Below, piece by piece: positions 9,175 through 16,988 of a stretch of 64,000 nucleotides of DNA. The DNA is taken from contig NZ_JACHND010000001.1 in assembly GCF_014205275.1 (NCBI RefSeq), positions 5,146,001 through 5,210,000 on the forward strand, in the 5' to 3' direction. Position numbers and translations under genes: made by a program. Every line of letters begins with the position of its first letter. The first letter of the stretch is position 1. The notes under the pieces were generated by a model that saw only the letters and a program-made list of their open reading frames with translations, did no database searches and had not been told where the DNA came from. The DNA is from Sphaerisporangium siamense. Lineage in GTDB: Bacteria > Actinomycetota > Actinomycetes > Streptosporangiales > Streptosporangiaceae.

Positions 9175-9571
9175 GAGCGGCGCCTCCGGTGGCGGGACAT
9201 GGCGGAACATGGCGAGTGTGGCGGGCCCCGCACCGGTGGCGTCCGTGCCGGTGAGGGCCGGGACGGTGCGGGCGGGGTGGTCGGACGGTGATCCTTCCGG
9301 GCTGTGGACGGTGACCGCGCCGGAGGACTTTGCCCCCGGTGTGGCACTACGCGACACTTGACGTATCTTCTATGAAGATTTCCTTCATGAGCTCTCGGTT
9401 AGGTCACGGCCTGATGACAATTCTCTTCGAACCCCTCCCCCCAGATGAAAGCGACCGCCAACTCCGCCCGCGCGACGCCAAGCAGGCCCGCCCCCTCGCC
9501 GAGCCCCCTGCCCTCACCCATCCCGCCCCTCACCCGTTCCCGCCCCGCCGAACCGTGACCGGAGACGCGTC
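9175..9571. promoter_or_regulatory. Divergent promoter region between nagZ and the GHL10 gene, with a central palindrome
   Basis: The 397-base gap holds no gene. It becomes AT-richer around 9355-9435. A 17-base palindrome at 9372-9388, ATGAAG-N5-CTTCAT, sits almost equidistant (about 185-200 bases) from both start codons. The neighbouring RpiR regulator is the obvious candidate to bind it. The sequence shows the palindrome; the binding partner is inference. Confidence 0.55.
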
Positions 9572-11140
9572 GTGAACGCCGGCCCGGTCGGCCGCAGGTT
9601 CTTCCTGAAGGGCCTGGCCGCCGCGGCGCTCGTCCCCGCCGCCTACCTCGGCGTGCGCGCCGTCACCGGCGAGGCCGATGCCGAGGCGCCCGCGAGCGAC
9701 GCCGCGCTCGAACCCGTCCTCGCGCCCGCGCCCCGCCAGATGCGCGGCATGTGGATCGGCACCGTCGACAACGACAGCTGGCCCTCCCGCCCCGGCCTGA
9801 CCGCCGACCGGCAGAAGGCCGAGTTCGCCGCCTTCCTGGACTTCGCCAGAGCCAAGCGCTTCAACGCGGTCTTCGTGCAGGTGCGGCCCGCCGCGGACGC
9901 CTTCTGGCCCTCGCCCCACGAGCCCTGGTCGCAGTACATCACCGGCGTCCAGGGCCGCGACCCCGGCTACGACCCGCTGGCCTTCATGGTCGAGGCCGCG
10001 CACGCCCGGGGCCTGGCCTTCCACGCCTGGTTCAACCCCTACCGGGGCTCGCTCCAGCCCGACCCCGCCCGGCTCGCGGCCGGCCACCCGCTGCGGCGCA
10101 ACCCCGGCTGGGCGGTGCCCTACGACGGCCGGCTCTACTACAACCCCGGCCTGCCCGAGGTCCGCGCCTTCGTCCAGGACGCCATCATGGACGCGGTCAC
10201 CCGCTACCCCATCGACGGCGTCCACTTCGACGACTACTTCTACCCGTACCCGGTGGAGGGGCGGTGGTTCGACGACGCCACCGCCCACGCCCGCCACGGC
10301 GGCGGCTTCCCCGACCGCGCGGCCTGGCGCCGCCACAACATCGATGTGCTGATCAAGGAGATGGCCCACCGGGTCCGGTCGGAGAAACCCCACCTGCAGT
10401 GGGGCGTGAGCCCGTTCGGCGTGTGGCGCAACCGCGCATCCGACCCCGGCGGCTCGCGCACCGAGGCCCTGCAGTCCTACGACGACCAGTACGCCGACAC
10501 CCGCGGCTGGATCGAGAAGGGGTGGCTCGACTACGTCGTGCCGCAGCTCTACTGGACCATCGGGACGCCCGCCGCCGACTACGCCGAGCTGGCCGCGTGG
10601 TGGGCGCGGGCCGTGGCCGGCGGCGACACCCAGCTCTGGGTCGGGCAGGCCGCCTACCGGGCCTGCGCGCCCGGCGAGACCGGCGCCTGGCGCGACCCCG
10701 CCGAGCTGTCGCGCCACCTGGACCTCGGCCGCGACCACCCGGCCATCGGCGGCGACGTCTACTACAGCGCGAGCGACCTGCGCGCCGACCGCCTCGGCTT
10801 CACCACGCGGCTCTGTGAGGACCACTACACCCGGCCCGCCCTGCCGCCGCTCCTGCCGCGGCACGCCGACGGCCCCCGGCCACACCGCCCGGTGCTGACC
10901 GGCGTCCGCCCGGTCTCCGGCGGCGTCGAGATCTCCTTCGCGGCCCCGGAGCCGCCCCGGCCCCGCCTCTACGCCCTCTACCGCTCCAACGGCGGGGCCC
11001 CGGCCGAGCTGATCGCCACGCTGCCCGGCGCGCCGGAAGGCCGCCACACCGATCCCGGCGGCCGCCCGGACTCGGTCTACCACGTCACGGTCCTGGACCA
11101 CGCCAACCGTCAGAGCCACCCGAGCCGCCACCCCGGCTGA
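9572..11140 (+). CDS. Secreted glycosidase of GHL10 (DUF187) family, Tat signal
   Basis: A 522-residue protein from GTG 9572, with GGAG 7 bases upstream. Residues 7-14 (GRRFFLKG) followed by a hydrophobic stretch form a twin-arginine signal. The GHL10 domain spans about residues 50-370: RGMWIGTVDND, FNAVFVQVRPAADAFWPS, then the acidic motif DGVHFDDYFYPYP. Relatives include E. coli DigH (YddW), which cleaves peptide-free peptidoglycan glycans. A C-terminal fibronectin-like segment follows. It is probably part of peptidoglycan turnover together with nagZ and the sugar kinase. A paralogue lies at 55148-56797. Confidence 0.85.
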   Translation: MNAGPVGRRFFLKGLAAAALVPAAYLGVRAVTGEADAEAPASDAALEPVLAPAPRQMRGMWIGTVDNDSWPSRPGLTADRQKAEFAAFLDFARAKRFNAVFVQVRPAADAFWPSPHEPWSQYITGVQGRDPGYDPLAFMVEAAHARGLAFHAWFNPYRGSLQPDPARLAAGHPLRRNPGWAVPYDGRLYYNPGLPEVRAFVQDAIMDAVTRYPIDGVHFDDYFYPYPVEGRWFDDATAHARHGGGFPDRAAWRRHNIDVLIKEMAHRVRSEKPHLQWGVSPFGVWRNRASDPGGSRTEALQSYDDQYADTRGWIEKGWLDYVVPQLYWTIGTPAADYAELAAWWARAVAGGDTQLWVGQAAYRACAPGETGAWRDPAELSRHLDLGRDHPAIGGDVYYSASDLRADRLGFTTRLCEDHYTRPALPPLLPRHADGPRPHRPVLTGVRPVSGGVEISFAAPEPPRPRLYALYRSNGGAPAELIATLPGAPEGRHTDPGGRPDSVYHVTVLDHANRQSHPSRHPG

Positions 11141-11221
11141 CCGTGGACGGCCGCCGGTCTTTCACGGCGGCCCCCGCCAGGGGCGGCCTATAGTTGCGCG
11201 AATCCGGGGCAGGAGAGGCTT

Positions 11222-12220
11222 ATGGGCGAGGCCGTGCCGTTGGTCGTCGGAGTGGACGGCGGAGGGACGAGCACACGCTGCCTGGTCGCCACCCTGGACG
11301 GCGAGATCGTCGCGCGCGGACGGGCGGGCGGAGCCAACCCCCGCTCGGCGCGCGACCCCGGCGGCAACCTGACCCGCGCCCTCACCGAGGCGCTCGCCGC
11401 GCTGCCGTCCCCCCTGAGCCCGGCCGGAGTCACCGGGGGCGTGTTCGGCCTCGCCGGGAGCAGCGAATCCGGGCGCAGGCAGGCCGGTGAGCTGGCCCGC
11501 GGCGCGTGGCGCGCCGCGGGGCTGACCGGACCGCCCGTCGTCGTGCCCGACATCGTCGTGGCCTTCGCCGGCGGCACCTCCGCCCCGGACGGCGGCCTGC
11601 TGCTGTCCGGGACCGGCGCCGTGGCCGCCCGCATGGCGCGGCGCGCGATCGCGCACCGCTACGACGGCTACGGCTGGCTGCTCGGCGACAAGGGCTCGGG
11701 CTTCTGGATCGGGCGCCGCGCCGTCCAGGCCGCGCTGGCCCGCCTCGAAGGCGGCGGGCCGTCCACCGTCCTCACCGACCGCGTCCTCGCCGCCCTGGAG
11801 GACACCCCGCAGGGGCCGGACGAGCGCACGGCGGCGCGGCGGGCCGAGGCCCTGATCGCGGCCGTCTACGACCACGAGCCGGCGCGGCTCGCGATGCTCA
11901 GCCCGGTCGTGGACGCGGCGGCCAGGGAGGGCGACCCCGTGGCGCTGGCGATCCTGGACGAGGCCGCGCGCCGCCTGCTGGCGACCCTGGAGGTCGTCGG
12001 CCCGCTCGACCCCGGGCGGCCGGTCGTGTTCGCGGGCTCGCTGCTCACCGGCCCCACCCTGGTGGCCGAGCGCGTCCGCGCCGCCCTGCCCGGCCGGGAC
12101 GTCTCCTACTCCCGCGACGGGGCCGCCGGGGCCGCCGCGCTGGCCCTGCGCGCCGTGTGGCCGGGCGGCGGCGAGGACCCGCGCGCCGAGGCGGCGCACC
12201 GCCGCCTCCTCGCCCCCTGA
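11222..12220 (+). CDS. BadF/BadG-type ATPase, probable N-acetylglucosamine-type sugar kinase
   Basis: A 332-residue protein. The ASKHA phosphate-1 loop is GVDGGGTSTRCL at residues 9-20. LLLSGTGAVA and a glycine-rich adenosine motif near the C-terminus follow. The family includes bacterial GlcNAc/MurNAc kinases as well as dehydratase activators; the GYGWLLGDKGSGFWIG segment is typical of the sugar kinase group. It follows the GHL10 gene by 81 bases and fits a pathway that phosphorylates sugars released by NagZ. No MurQ etherase is present nearby, so the substrate may be GlcNAc rather than MurNAc. AGGAGAGG precedes the ATG. Confidence 0.8.
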   Translation: MGEAVPLVVGVDGGGTSTRCLVATLDGEIVARGRAGGANPRSARDPGGNLTRALTEALAALPSPLSPAGVTGGVFGLAGSSESGRRQAGELARGAWRAAGLTGPPVVVPDIVVAFAGGTSAPDGGLLLSGTGAVAARMARRAIAHRYDGYGWLLGDKGSGFWIGRRAVQAALARLEGGGPSTVLTDRVLAALEDTPQGPDERTAARRAEALIAAVYDHEPARLAMLSPVVDAAAREGDPVALAILDEAARRLLATLEVVGPLDPGRPVVFAGSLLTGPTLVAERVRAALPGRDVSYSRDGAAGAAALALRAVWPGGGEDPRAEAAHRRLLAP

Positions 12221-12356
12221 CGGCCCGGGACGGCGCCCGCTCCCGCCGCGCCCACCCGGACGGCCGGACCACCTGCCGTCCCGCGAGATGATCGAGGCGG
12301 TGAGGTCGTGCCGCCGTGCGGCGGGCGGCGAGGGGCGGGGACGACGGGGGAGTGCG

Positions 12357-13001
12357 ATGGGCGGCGCGCGTGTGCCGGGTGCCGGGAAGGCGGGGGAGGG
12401 GGCCGCGCGCGCCGCGGGGACCTCCGACGTGCTCGCCCGGTGGGTCACCGAGGTATTCGCGCCGCAGGTGCTGGTCATCGCCCTGCCGCCCGTGGTCGGC
12501 CTGGTGTCGGACGGCTGGACCGGCTTCTGGTGGGGGCTCGTGGCCTCGCTGCTGTGCGGCGGCGTCCCGGCCGCGGTCATCGCGCTCGGCGTGCGCGCGG
12601 GCCGGCTGGACTCGCGCCACATCGTCGACCGGTCCCGCAGGACCGGCCCGCTGCTGGTCGCCGTCGCCGCGGTCCTGGCCGCGCTCGTCCTGCTGGCCGT
12701 GCTCGGCGCGCCCCGGCTGCTGGTCTCCACGGTGGCGGCGATGCTCGCCGGGCTGGCGGTGACGGTCCCGGTGACGCTGCGCTGGAAGATCTCCTTCCAC
12801 GCCGCCGTGTCCGCGGGCACGGTGCTGGTGCTGTCCCGCGTCCTGCCCGCGGCGCCGACCCTGGGCGCGGGCGTGCTCGTCGTGATCCTGGTCTGCTGGG
12901 CGCGGGTGCGCCTGACCCACCACACCTACGCCCAGGTCGCGGCCGGGGCGGTCGCCGGGGCGGCCTCGGCCTGGGTGGTGCTGGCCCTCACCGGCGCGTG
13001 A
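12357..13001 (+). CDS. PAP2-superfamily-like integral membrane protein
   Basis: A 214-residue protein. ATG 12357 is chosen because GGGGGAG precedes it; an upstream ATG at 12288 lacks such a site. After a short cytosolic head come about six membrane helices. The loop RVRLTHHTYAQVAAGAVAG resembles the second and third PAP2 phosphatase motifs (arginine, histidine, Q-x-x-x-G). The first motif (K-x6-RP) is not clear, so activity on lipid or polyprenyl phosphates is uncertain. The gene ends close to a convergent gene whose stop codon is repeated in the gap. Confidence 0.6.
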   Translation: MGGARVPGAGKAGEGAARAAGTSDVLARWVTEVFAPQVLVIALPPVVGLVSDGWTGFWWGLVASLLCGGVPAAVIALGVRAGRLDSRHIVDRSRRTGPLLVAVAAVLAALVLLAVLGAPRLLVSTVAAMLAGLAVTVPVTLRWKISFHAAVSAGTVLVLSRVLPAAPTLGAGVLVVILVCWARVRLTHHTYAQVAAGAVAGAASAWVVLALTGA

Positions 13002-13012
13002 GCCGCCGCCGG

Positions 13013-13062
13013 CCGGGAGGCGTGTGCGCCCTCTCAGCCGGGAGGCGCGCGAGCCCTCTCAG
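13013..13062. repeat. Tandem 25 bp repeat spanning the stop codon of the 13059-13640 gene
   Basis: Units at 13013-13037 and 13038-13062 match at 22 of 25 positions, and a third diverged start (TCGGGAGG) follows. The second unit contains the TCA complement of the stop codon at 13059-13061. The extra copy lies downstream of the gene's end. Confidence 0.8.
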
Positions 13063-13640
13063 TCGGGAGGGAGGGGCGCCCGCTGCCACAGCGGGTCGCG
13101 GTACAGGACCACCGAGGGGCCGCGCAGCAGCTCGTCGGGGGCCGAGAGCATCACCAGCTCGCCCGACGCCTCCAGCCCGCGCAGCACGTCGCGCACCCGC
13201 GGCCCCACCGGAAGCCGCCCGCGCGGCAGCCCGAGCGTCTCGCGGACGGCGTCGGCGACCTGCGAGAGCCGGAACGGCCCGGAGAACCCGGCGATCACCT
13301 CGCGGACCAGGGCCGTCGTGATCACCTCTGCGGCCTCGCCGTGCGCGACCTCCCAGACGAGCTGGACGTTGCGGCGCCCCGTGGCGGCGCAGGCGGCGCA
13401 CCGCTGGACGAACCCGGGCACGAGCTCCCGGTCGGCCGAGCCCAGGCACGCCGAGCACTGACCGGTCTCCATGGCGTGCAGCTCGGCGGCGACCCTGCTC
13501 GGCAGCGGCGCGCCGCACGAGCAGGCGAAGGCGCGGAACGCCCCGCCCTCCACGAGGGCGCGCTCGTCGGCGTCCTCCGGGATCTCCTGCCATCGGGTGG
13601 TGATGGTGTGTGTCGCGGGCCGCGTGCTGTGCTCGGTCAT
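13059..13640 (-). CDS. Cysteine-rich hypothetical protein with possible zinc-binding motifs
   Basis: A 193-residue protein. The N-terminal half has three Cys pairs: CSCG near residue 40, CSAC near 62 and CAAC near 81. These could form one or two zinc ribbons. The C-terminal half looks like a helix-rich or winged segment (ALVREVIAGFSGPFRLSQVADAVRETLGL, GPRVRDVLRGLEASGELVML), so a zinc-bound DNA or RNA contact is possible but unproven. It is divergent from the response regulator-flavoprotein gene, and its end carries a tandem duplication. I do not recognise the family. Confidence 0.7.
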   Translation of the reverse strand: MTEHSTRPATHTITTRWQEIPEDADERALVEGGAFRAFACSCGAPLPSRVAAELHAMETGQCSACLGSADRELVPGFVQRCAACAATGRRNVQLVWEVAHGEAAEVITTALVREVIAGFSGPFRLSQVADAVRETLGLPRGRLPVGPRVRDVLRGLEASGELVMLSAPDELLRGPSVVLYRDPLWQRAPLPPD

Positions 13641-13781
13641 CCCCTGTGACTCTACTCACCCCGGCGTCGCGGGGGCCGCGAAACGGACGCAAGCCTCGCC
13701 GGGGCTCACGCCGGGCGCCGGGAGGTCATGGAGCTCCAGGACCGGGCCATGTTCCCACCATCACGTGGTTTCATTGGTTCC

Positions 13782-15440
13782 ATGGCGAACCCGGCGATTT
13801 TGACCGTCGACGACGACCCGGCCGTCTCGCGGTCGGTGGCCAGGGACATCAGGCGCCGCTACGGTGATCGTTACCGCGTCGTGCGCGCCGATTCCGGCCA
13901 GGCCGCCCTGGACGCGCTCCGCGAGCTGAAGCTCCGCGGCGAGCAGGTCGCCGTCATGCTGGCGGACTACCGAATGCCCCACATGAACGGCATCCAGTTC
14001 CTCGAGTCCGCGATGGACATCTTCCCGCGGGCCCGCCGCGTGCTGCTCACGGCGTACGCCGACACCGAGGCGGCCATCGACGCGATCAACATCGTCGACC
14101 TGGACCACTATCTGCTCAAGCCGTGGAACCCCCCGGAGGAGAAGCTCTATCCGGTCGTGGACGCGATGCTGGACGCCTGGACGGCCGCGCCCGACGAGAC
14201 GATCAACGACATCCGCGTCATCGGCCACCGCTGGTCGGCCCCCTCCTACGCGGTGCGCGACTTCCTCGCCCGCAACCTGGTGCCCTACCGCTGGCTGCTG
14301 GCCGACGACCCCGAGGGAGGCCGCCTGCTGGCCGCCGCGGGCCTCACCGAGGACGACGTGCCGCTCGTGCTCACCTCCGACGGCACCACCCTGGTCAAGC
14401 CCACCGAGGCCGAGGTGGCCGCGCACGTCGGCCTGACCACCACCCCCGCCGAGGATTTCTACGACCTGGTCGTGGTGGGCGCGGGCCCGGCGGGGCTCGG
14501 CGCGGCCGTGTACGGCGCCTCCGAGGGCCTGCGCACGGTGCTGCTGGAACAGCGCGCCACCGGCGGGCAGGCCGGGCAGAGCAGCCGCATCGAGAACTAC
14601 CTCGGCTTCCCCGACGGCGTCTCGGGCGCCCAGCTCACCGAGCGCGCCCGGCGGCAGGCCCTGCGCTTCGGCGCCGAGATCCTGACCACGCGCGAGGTCG
14701 TCGGCCTGGAGTCCGGCGGCACCACCCGGCTGCTGCGCTTCGGCGACGGCAGCGCCATCGCCGCGCACACCGTGGTGCTGGCCACCGGCGTCTCCTACCG
14801 CATGCTGGAGGCGCCCGGCCTGGCCGAGCTGACCGGCCGCGGCGTGTTCTACGGGTCGGCCGCCACCGAGGCCCCCGCCTGCGCGGGCGAGGAGATCTAC
14901 GTCGTCGGCGGCGCCAACTCCGCGGGCCAGGCGGCCATGCACTTCTCCCGGTACGCCCGCCGCGTCCACATCCTGATCCGCGCCGGCGACCTGCGCCGGT
15001 CGATGTCGCAGTACCTGATCGACCAGATCGAGGGCACGCCGAACATCACGGTCCACCCGCACACCTCGGTGGCCGGGGGCGCGGGGGACGGCCACCTGGA
15101 GCGGCTGACGCTGTGCGACCCCCGCTCCGGCCAGGTGCGCGAGGCTCGGACGTCCTGGCTGTTCATCTTCATCGGGGCCGAGCCGCGCACCGACTGGCTG
15201 GACAAATCCATCCAGCGGGACGATCGTGGCTTCGTGCTCACCGGTTCGGACCTGCTCGCGGACGGCCGCCGCCCGCCGGGATGGTCGCTGCCGCGCGATC
15301 CGTACCACCTTGAGAGCAGCATGCCGGGCGTGTTCGCGGCGGGCGACGTGCGCGCCGCCTCCGTCAAGCGCGTCGCCTCCGCCGTGGGGGAGGGCGCGAT
15401 GGCCGTTTCGCTGATCCACCGTTACATGGAGACGCAATGA
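13782..15440 (+). CDS. Response-regulator receiver fused to a thioredoxin-reductase-like flavoprotein
   Basis: A 552-residue protein. Residues 1-125 form a receiver domain (ILTVDDDPA acidic pocket, LADYRMPHMNG phospho-Asp, LLTAYAD, LLKPW lysine). From residue 228 comes a pyridine-nucleotide flavoprotein: DLVVVGAGPAGLGAA for FAD and IYVVGGANSAGQ near 372 for NADPH. The CxxC active-site segment of thioredoxin reductase, expected before the NADPH loop, is replaced by GSAATEAPAC with a single Cys. It is therefore not a normal disulfide reductase. The start MANPAIL is chosen by homology of receiver N-termini; no good RBS is visible. The last codons overlap the next gene (ATGA), forming a two-gene signalling operon. 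Confidence 0.88.
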   Translation: MANPAILTVDDDPAVSRSVARDIRRRYGDRYRVVRADSGQAALDALRELKLRGEQVAVMLADYRMPHMNGIQFLESAMDIFPRARRVLLTAYADTEAAIDAINIVDLDHYLLKPWNPPEEKLYPVVDAMLDAWTAAPDETINDIRVIGHRWSAPSYAVRDFLARNLVPYRWLLADDPEGGRLLAAAGLTEDDVPLVLTSDGTTLVKPTEAEVAAHVGLTTTPAEDFYDLVVVGAGPAGLGAAVYGASEGLRTVLLEQRATGGQAGQSSRIENYLGFPDGVSGAQLTERARRQALRFGAEILTTREVVGLESGGTTRLLRFGDGSAIAAHTVVLATGVSYRMLEAPGLAELTGRGVFYGSAATEAPACAGEEIYVVGGANSAGQAAMHFSRYARRVHILIRAGDLRRSMSQYLIDQIEGTPNITVHPHTSVAGGAGDGHLERLTLCDPRSGQVREARTSWLFIFIGAEPRTDWLDKSIQRDDRGFVLTGSDLLADGRRPPGWSLPRDPYHLESSMPGVFAAGDVRAASVKRVASAVGEGAMAVSLIHRYMETQ

Positions 15441-16894
15441 CCGAGCCGGGCGACACCGCCGGGCGCGGCGACGCGGGGGGTGAGCGTCTCACCCCCGGCG
15501 AGCTGCGCAGCCTGTTCCTGTTCGAGTCCCTGACCGACGCCCAGCTCGCCGTGTTCGCCGGCGAGGGCCGCGTGGAGCGCCACGCGGCGGGCGAGATCGT
15601 CTGCCACGAGGGCGACCCCGCGACGTGCTTCTACGTCCTCCTCGCCGGCACCGTCTCGCTGACCCGGCGCGTCAAAGGGGACGAGATCGAGATCAGCCGC
15701 ACCGACCAGCGCGGCGTGTACGCGGGGGCGATGCAGACCTATCTGGCCGATCAGGTCAAGCAGAACTACACCGCCTCCCTGCGCGCGATCAGCGACGTCG
15801 AGCTGTTCTCGATGCCCGCCGCCGTGATGGCCAAGGCGCTGCGCGACTGGTTCCCGATGGCGACGCACATGCTGGAGGGCATGTTCGTCGGCATGCGCGT
15901 GAACCAGACCATCGTCGGCGAGCGCGAGCGCCTGCTGGCGCTCGGGTCGCTGTCGGCCGGGCTCACCCACGAGCTGAACAACCCGGCGGCGGCGGCCGTG
16001 CGCGCCACCGCCGTGCTGCGCGAGCGGGTCGCGGGCATGCGGCACAAGCTGGCCCTGATCGCCGACGGGCGGCTGGACGGCTCGCGGCTGCGCGACCTGG
16101 TCGAGCTGCAGGAGGAGGCGGTGAAGCGGGCGGCGACCGCGGTGCCGCTGTCGGCGCTGGAGACCGCCGACGCCGAGGACGAGCTGGGCGACTGGCTGGA
16201 CGACCACGACATCGCCGGCGGGTGGGAGCTGGCCTCCACCCTGGTCGCGGGCGGCATCGACTCGCGCTGGCTGGACCGCATCAGCGGCGCGGTCGGCGGC
16301 GAGAACCTGGAGCCCGCCATCCGCTGGCTCACCTACACGATCGAGACCGAGCTGCTGATGGGCGAGATCGACGACGCGGTGAGCCGCGTGTCGTCGCTGG
16401 TCCAGGCCGCCAAGCAGTACTCCCAGCTCGACCGCACGCCGTACCAGACCGTCGAGGTGCACGAGCTGCTCGACGCCACGCTGACCATGATGCAGGCGAA
16501 GATCCCCGCGGGGGTCCGCACGGTCAAGGAGTACGACCGCACGCTGCCCGAGATCCCGGCCTACGCCGCGGAGCTGAACCAGGTGTGGACCAACCTCATC
16601 GACAACGCCCTGGCCGCGATGCACGACGGCGGCGGCGTGCTGACCCTGCGCACCGGCCACGAGGCCGACCGCGTCTTCGTCGAGATCGCCGACACCGGGC
16701 CGGGCATTCCCGAGGAGATCCGGCCGCGCATCTTCGAGCCGTTCTTCACCACCAAGCCGGTGGGCGAGGGTACGGGACTCGGACTGGACATCAGCTACCG
16801 CATCGTGGTGAACAAGCACCACGGCGACATCCGGGTCGAATCCGCGCCCGGTGACACCCGCTTCCGGGTGATCCTTCCGATCGCGGCCCAGTGA
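15437..16894 (+). CDS. Cyclic-nucleotide-binding-domain sensor histidine kinase
   Basis: A 485-residue kinase. Residues of about 20-150 form a Crp-type cNMP-binding domain (LFLFESLTDAQLAVFAGEGRVER, GEIVCHEGDPATCFYVLLAG). The phospho-acceptor box is LSAGLTHELNNPAAAAV near residue 172. The ATPase domain occupies about 370-485, with N box NQVWTNLIDNALAAM, G1 DTGPGIPEE and G2 GEGTGLGLDI. No membrane segment is seen, so it is cytosolic. It overlaps the upstream gene by 4 bases; the receiver domain of that flavoprotein is its likely phosphorylation target, linking a nucleotide or redox signal to flavoprotein function. Confidence 0.9.
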   Translation: MTEPGDTAGRGDAGGERLTPGELRSLFLFESLTDAQLAVFAGEGRVERHAAGEIVCHEGDPATCFYVLLAGTVSLTRRVKGDEIEISRTDQRGVYAGAMQTYLADQVKQNYTASLRAISDVELFSMPAAVMAKALRDWFPMATHMLEGMFVGMRVNQTIVGERERLLALGSLSAGLTHELNNPAAAAVRATAVLRERVAGMRHKLALIADGRLDGSRLRDLVELQEEAVKRAATAVPLSALETADAEDELGDWLDDHDIAGGWELASTLVAGGIDSRWLDRISGAVGGENLEPAIRWLTYTIETELLMGEIDDAVSRVSSLVQAAKQYSQLDRTPYQTVEVHELLDATLTMMQAKIPAGVRTVKEYDRTLPEIPAYAAELNQVWTNLIDNALAAMHDGGGVLTLRTGHEADRVFVEIADTGPGIPEEIRPRIFEPFFTTKPVGEGTGLGLDISYRIVVNKHHGDIRVESAPGDTRFRVILPIAAQ

Positions 16895-16920
16895 ACCCGC
16901 CGCGACCTTGATCTATAGGC

Positions 16921-16960
16921 TTGACGGGCCCCTTTCTAAAAGTAAAGCTTACTAAAAATT
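16921..16960 (+). promoter_or_regulatory. Promoter with operator-like palindrome for the GH20 gene
   Basis: TTGACG at 16921-16926 is a good -35 element, followed after 16-17 bases by TAAAGC/AAAGCT as a candidate -10. Overlapping it is the palindrome AGTAA-AGC-TTACT (16941-16953) flanked by A-rich arms. From memory, ROK-family CsnR operators for amino-sugar genes have a related TTAG..AAAG.TT..CTAA form. Assignment to a ROK repressor is inference. Confidence 0.5.
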
Positions 16961-16988
16961 AAGCCTCTTACGCCTGCGAGGGACGCCT

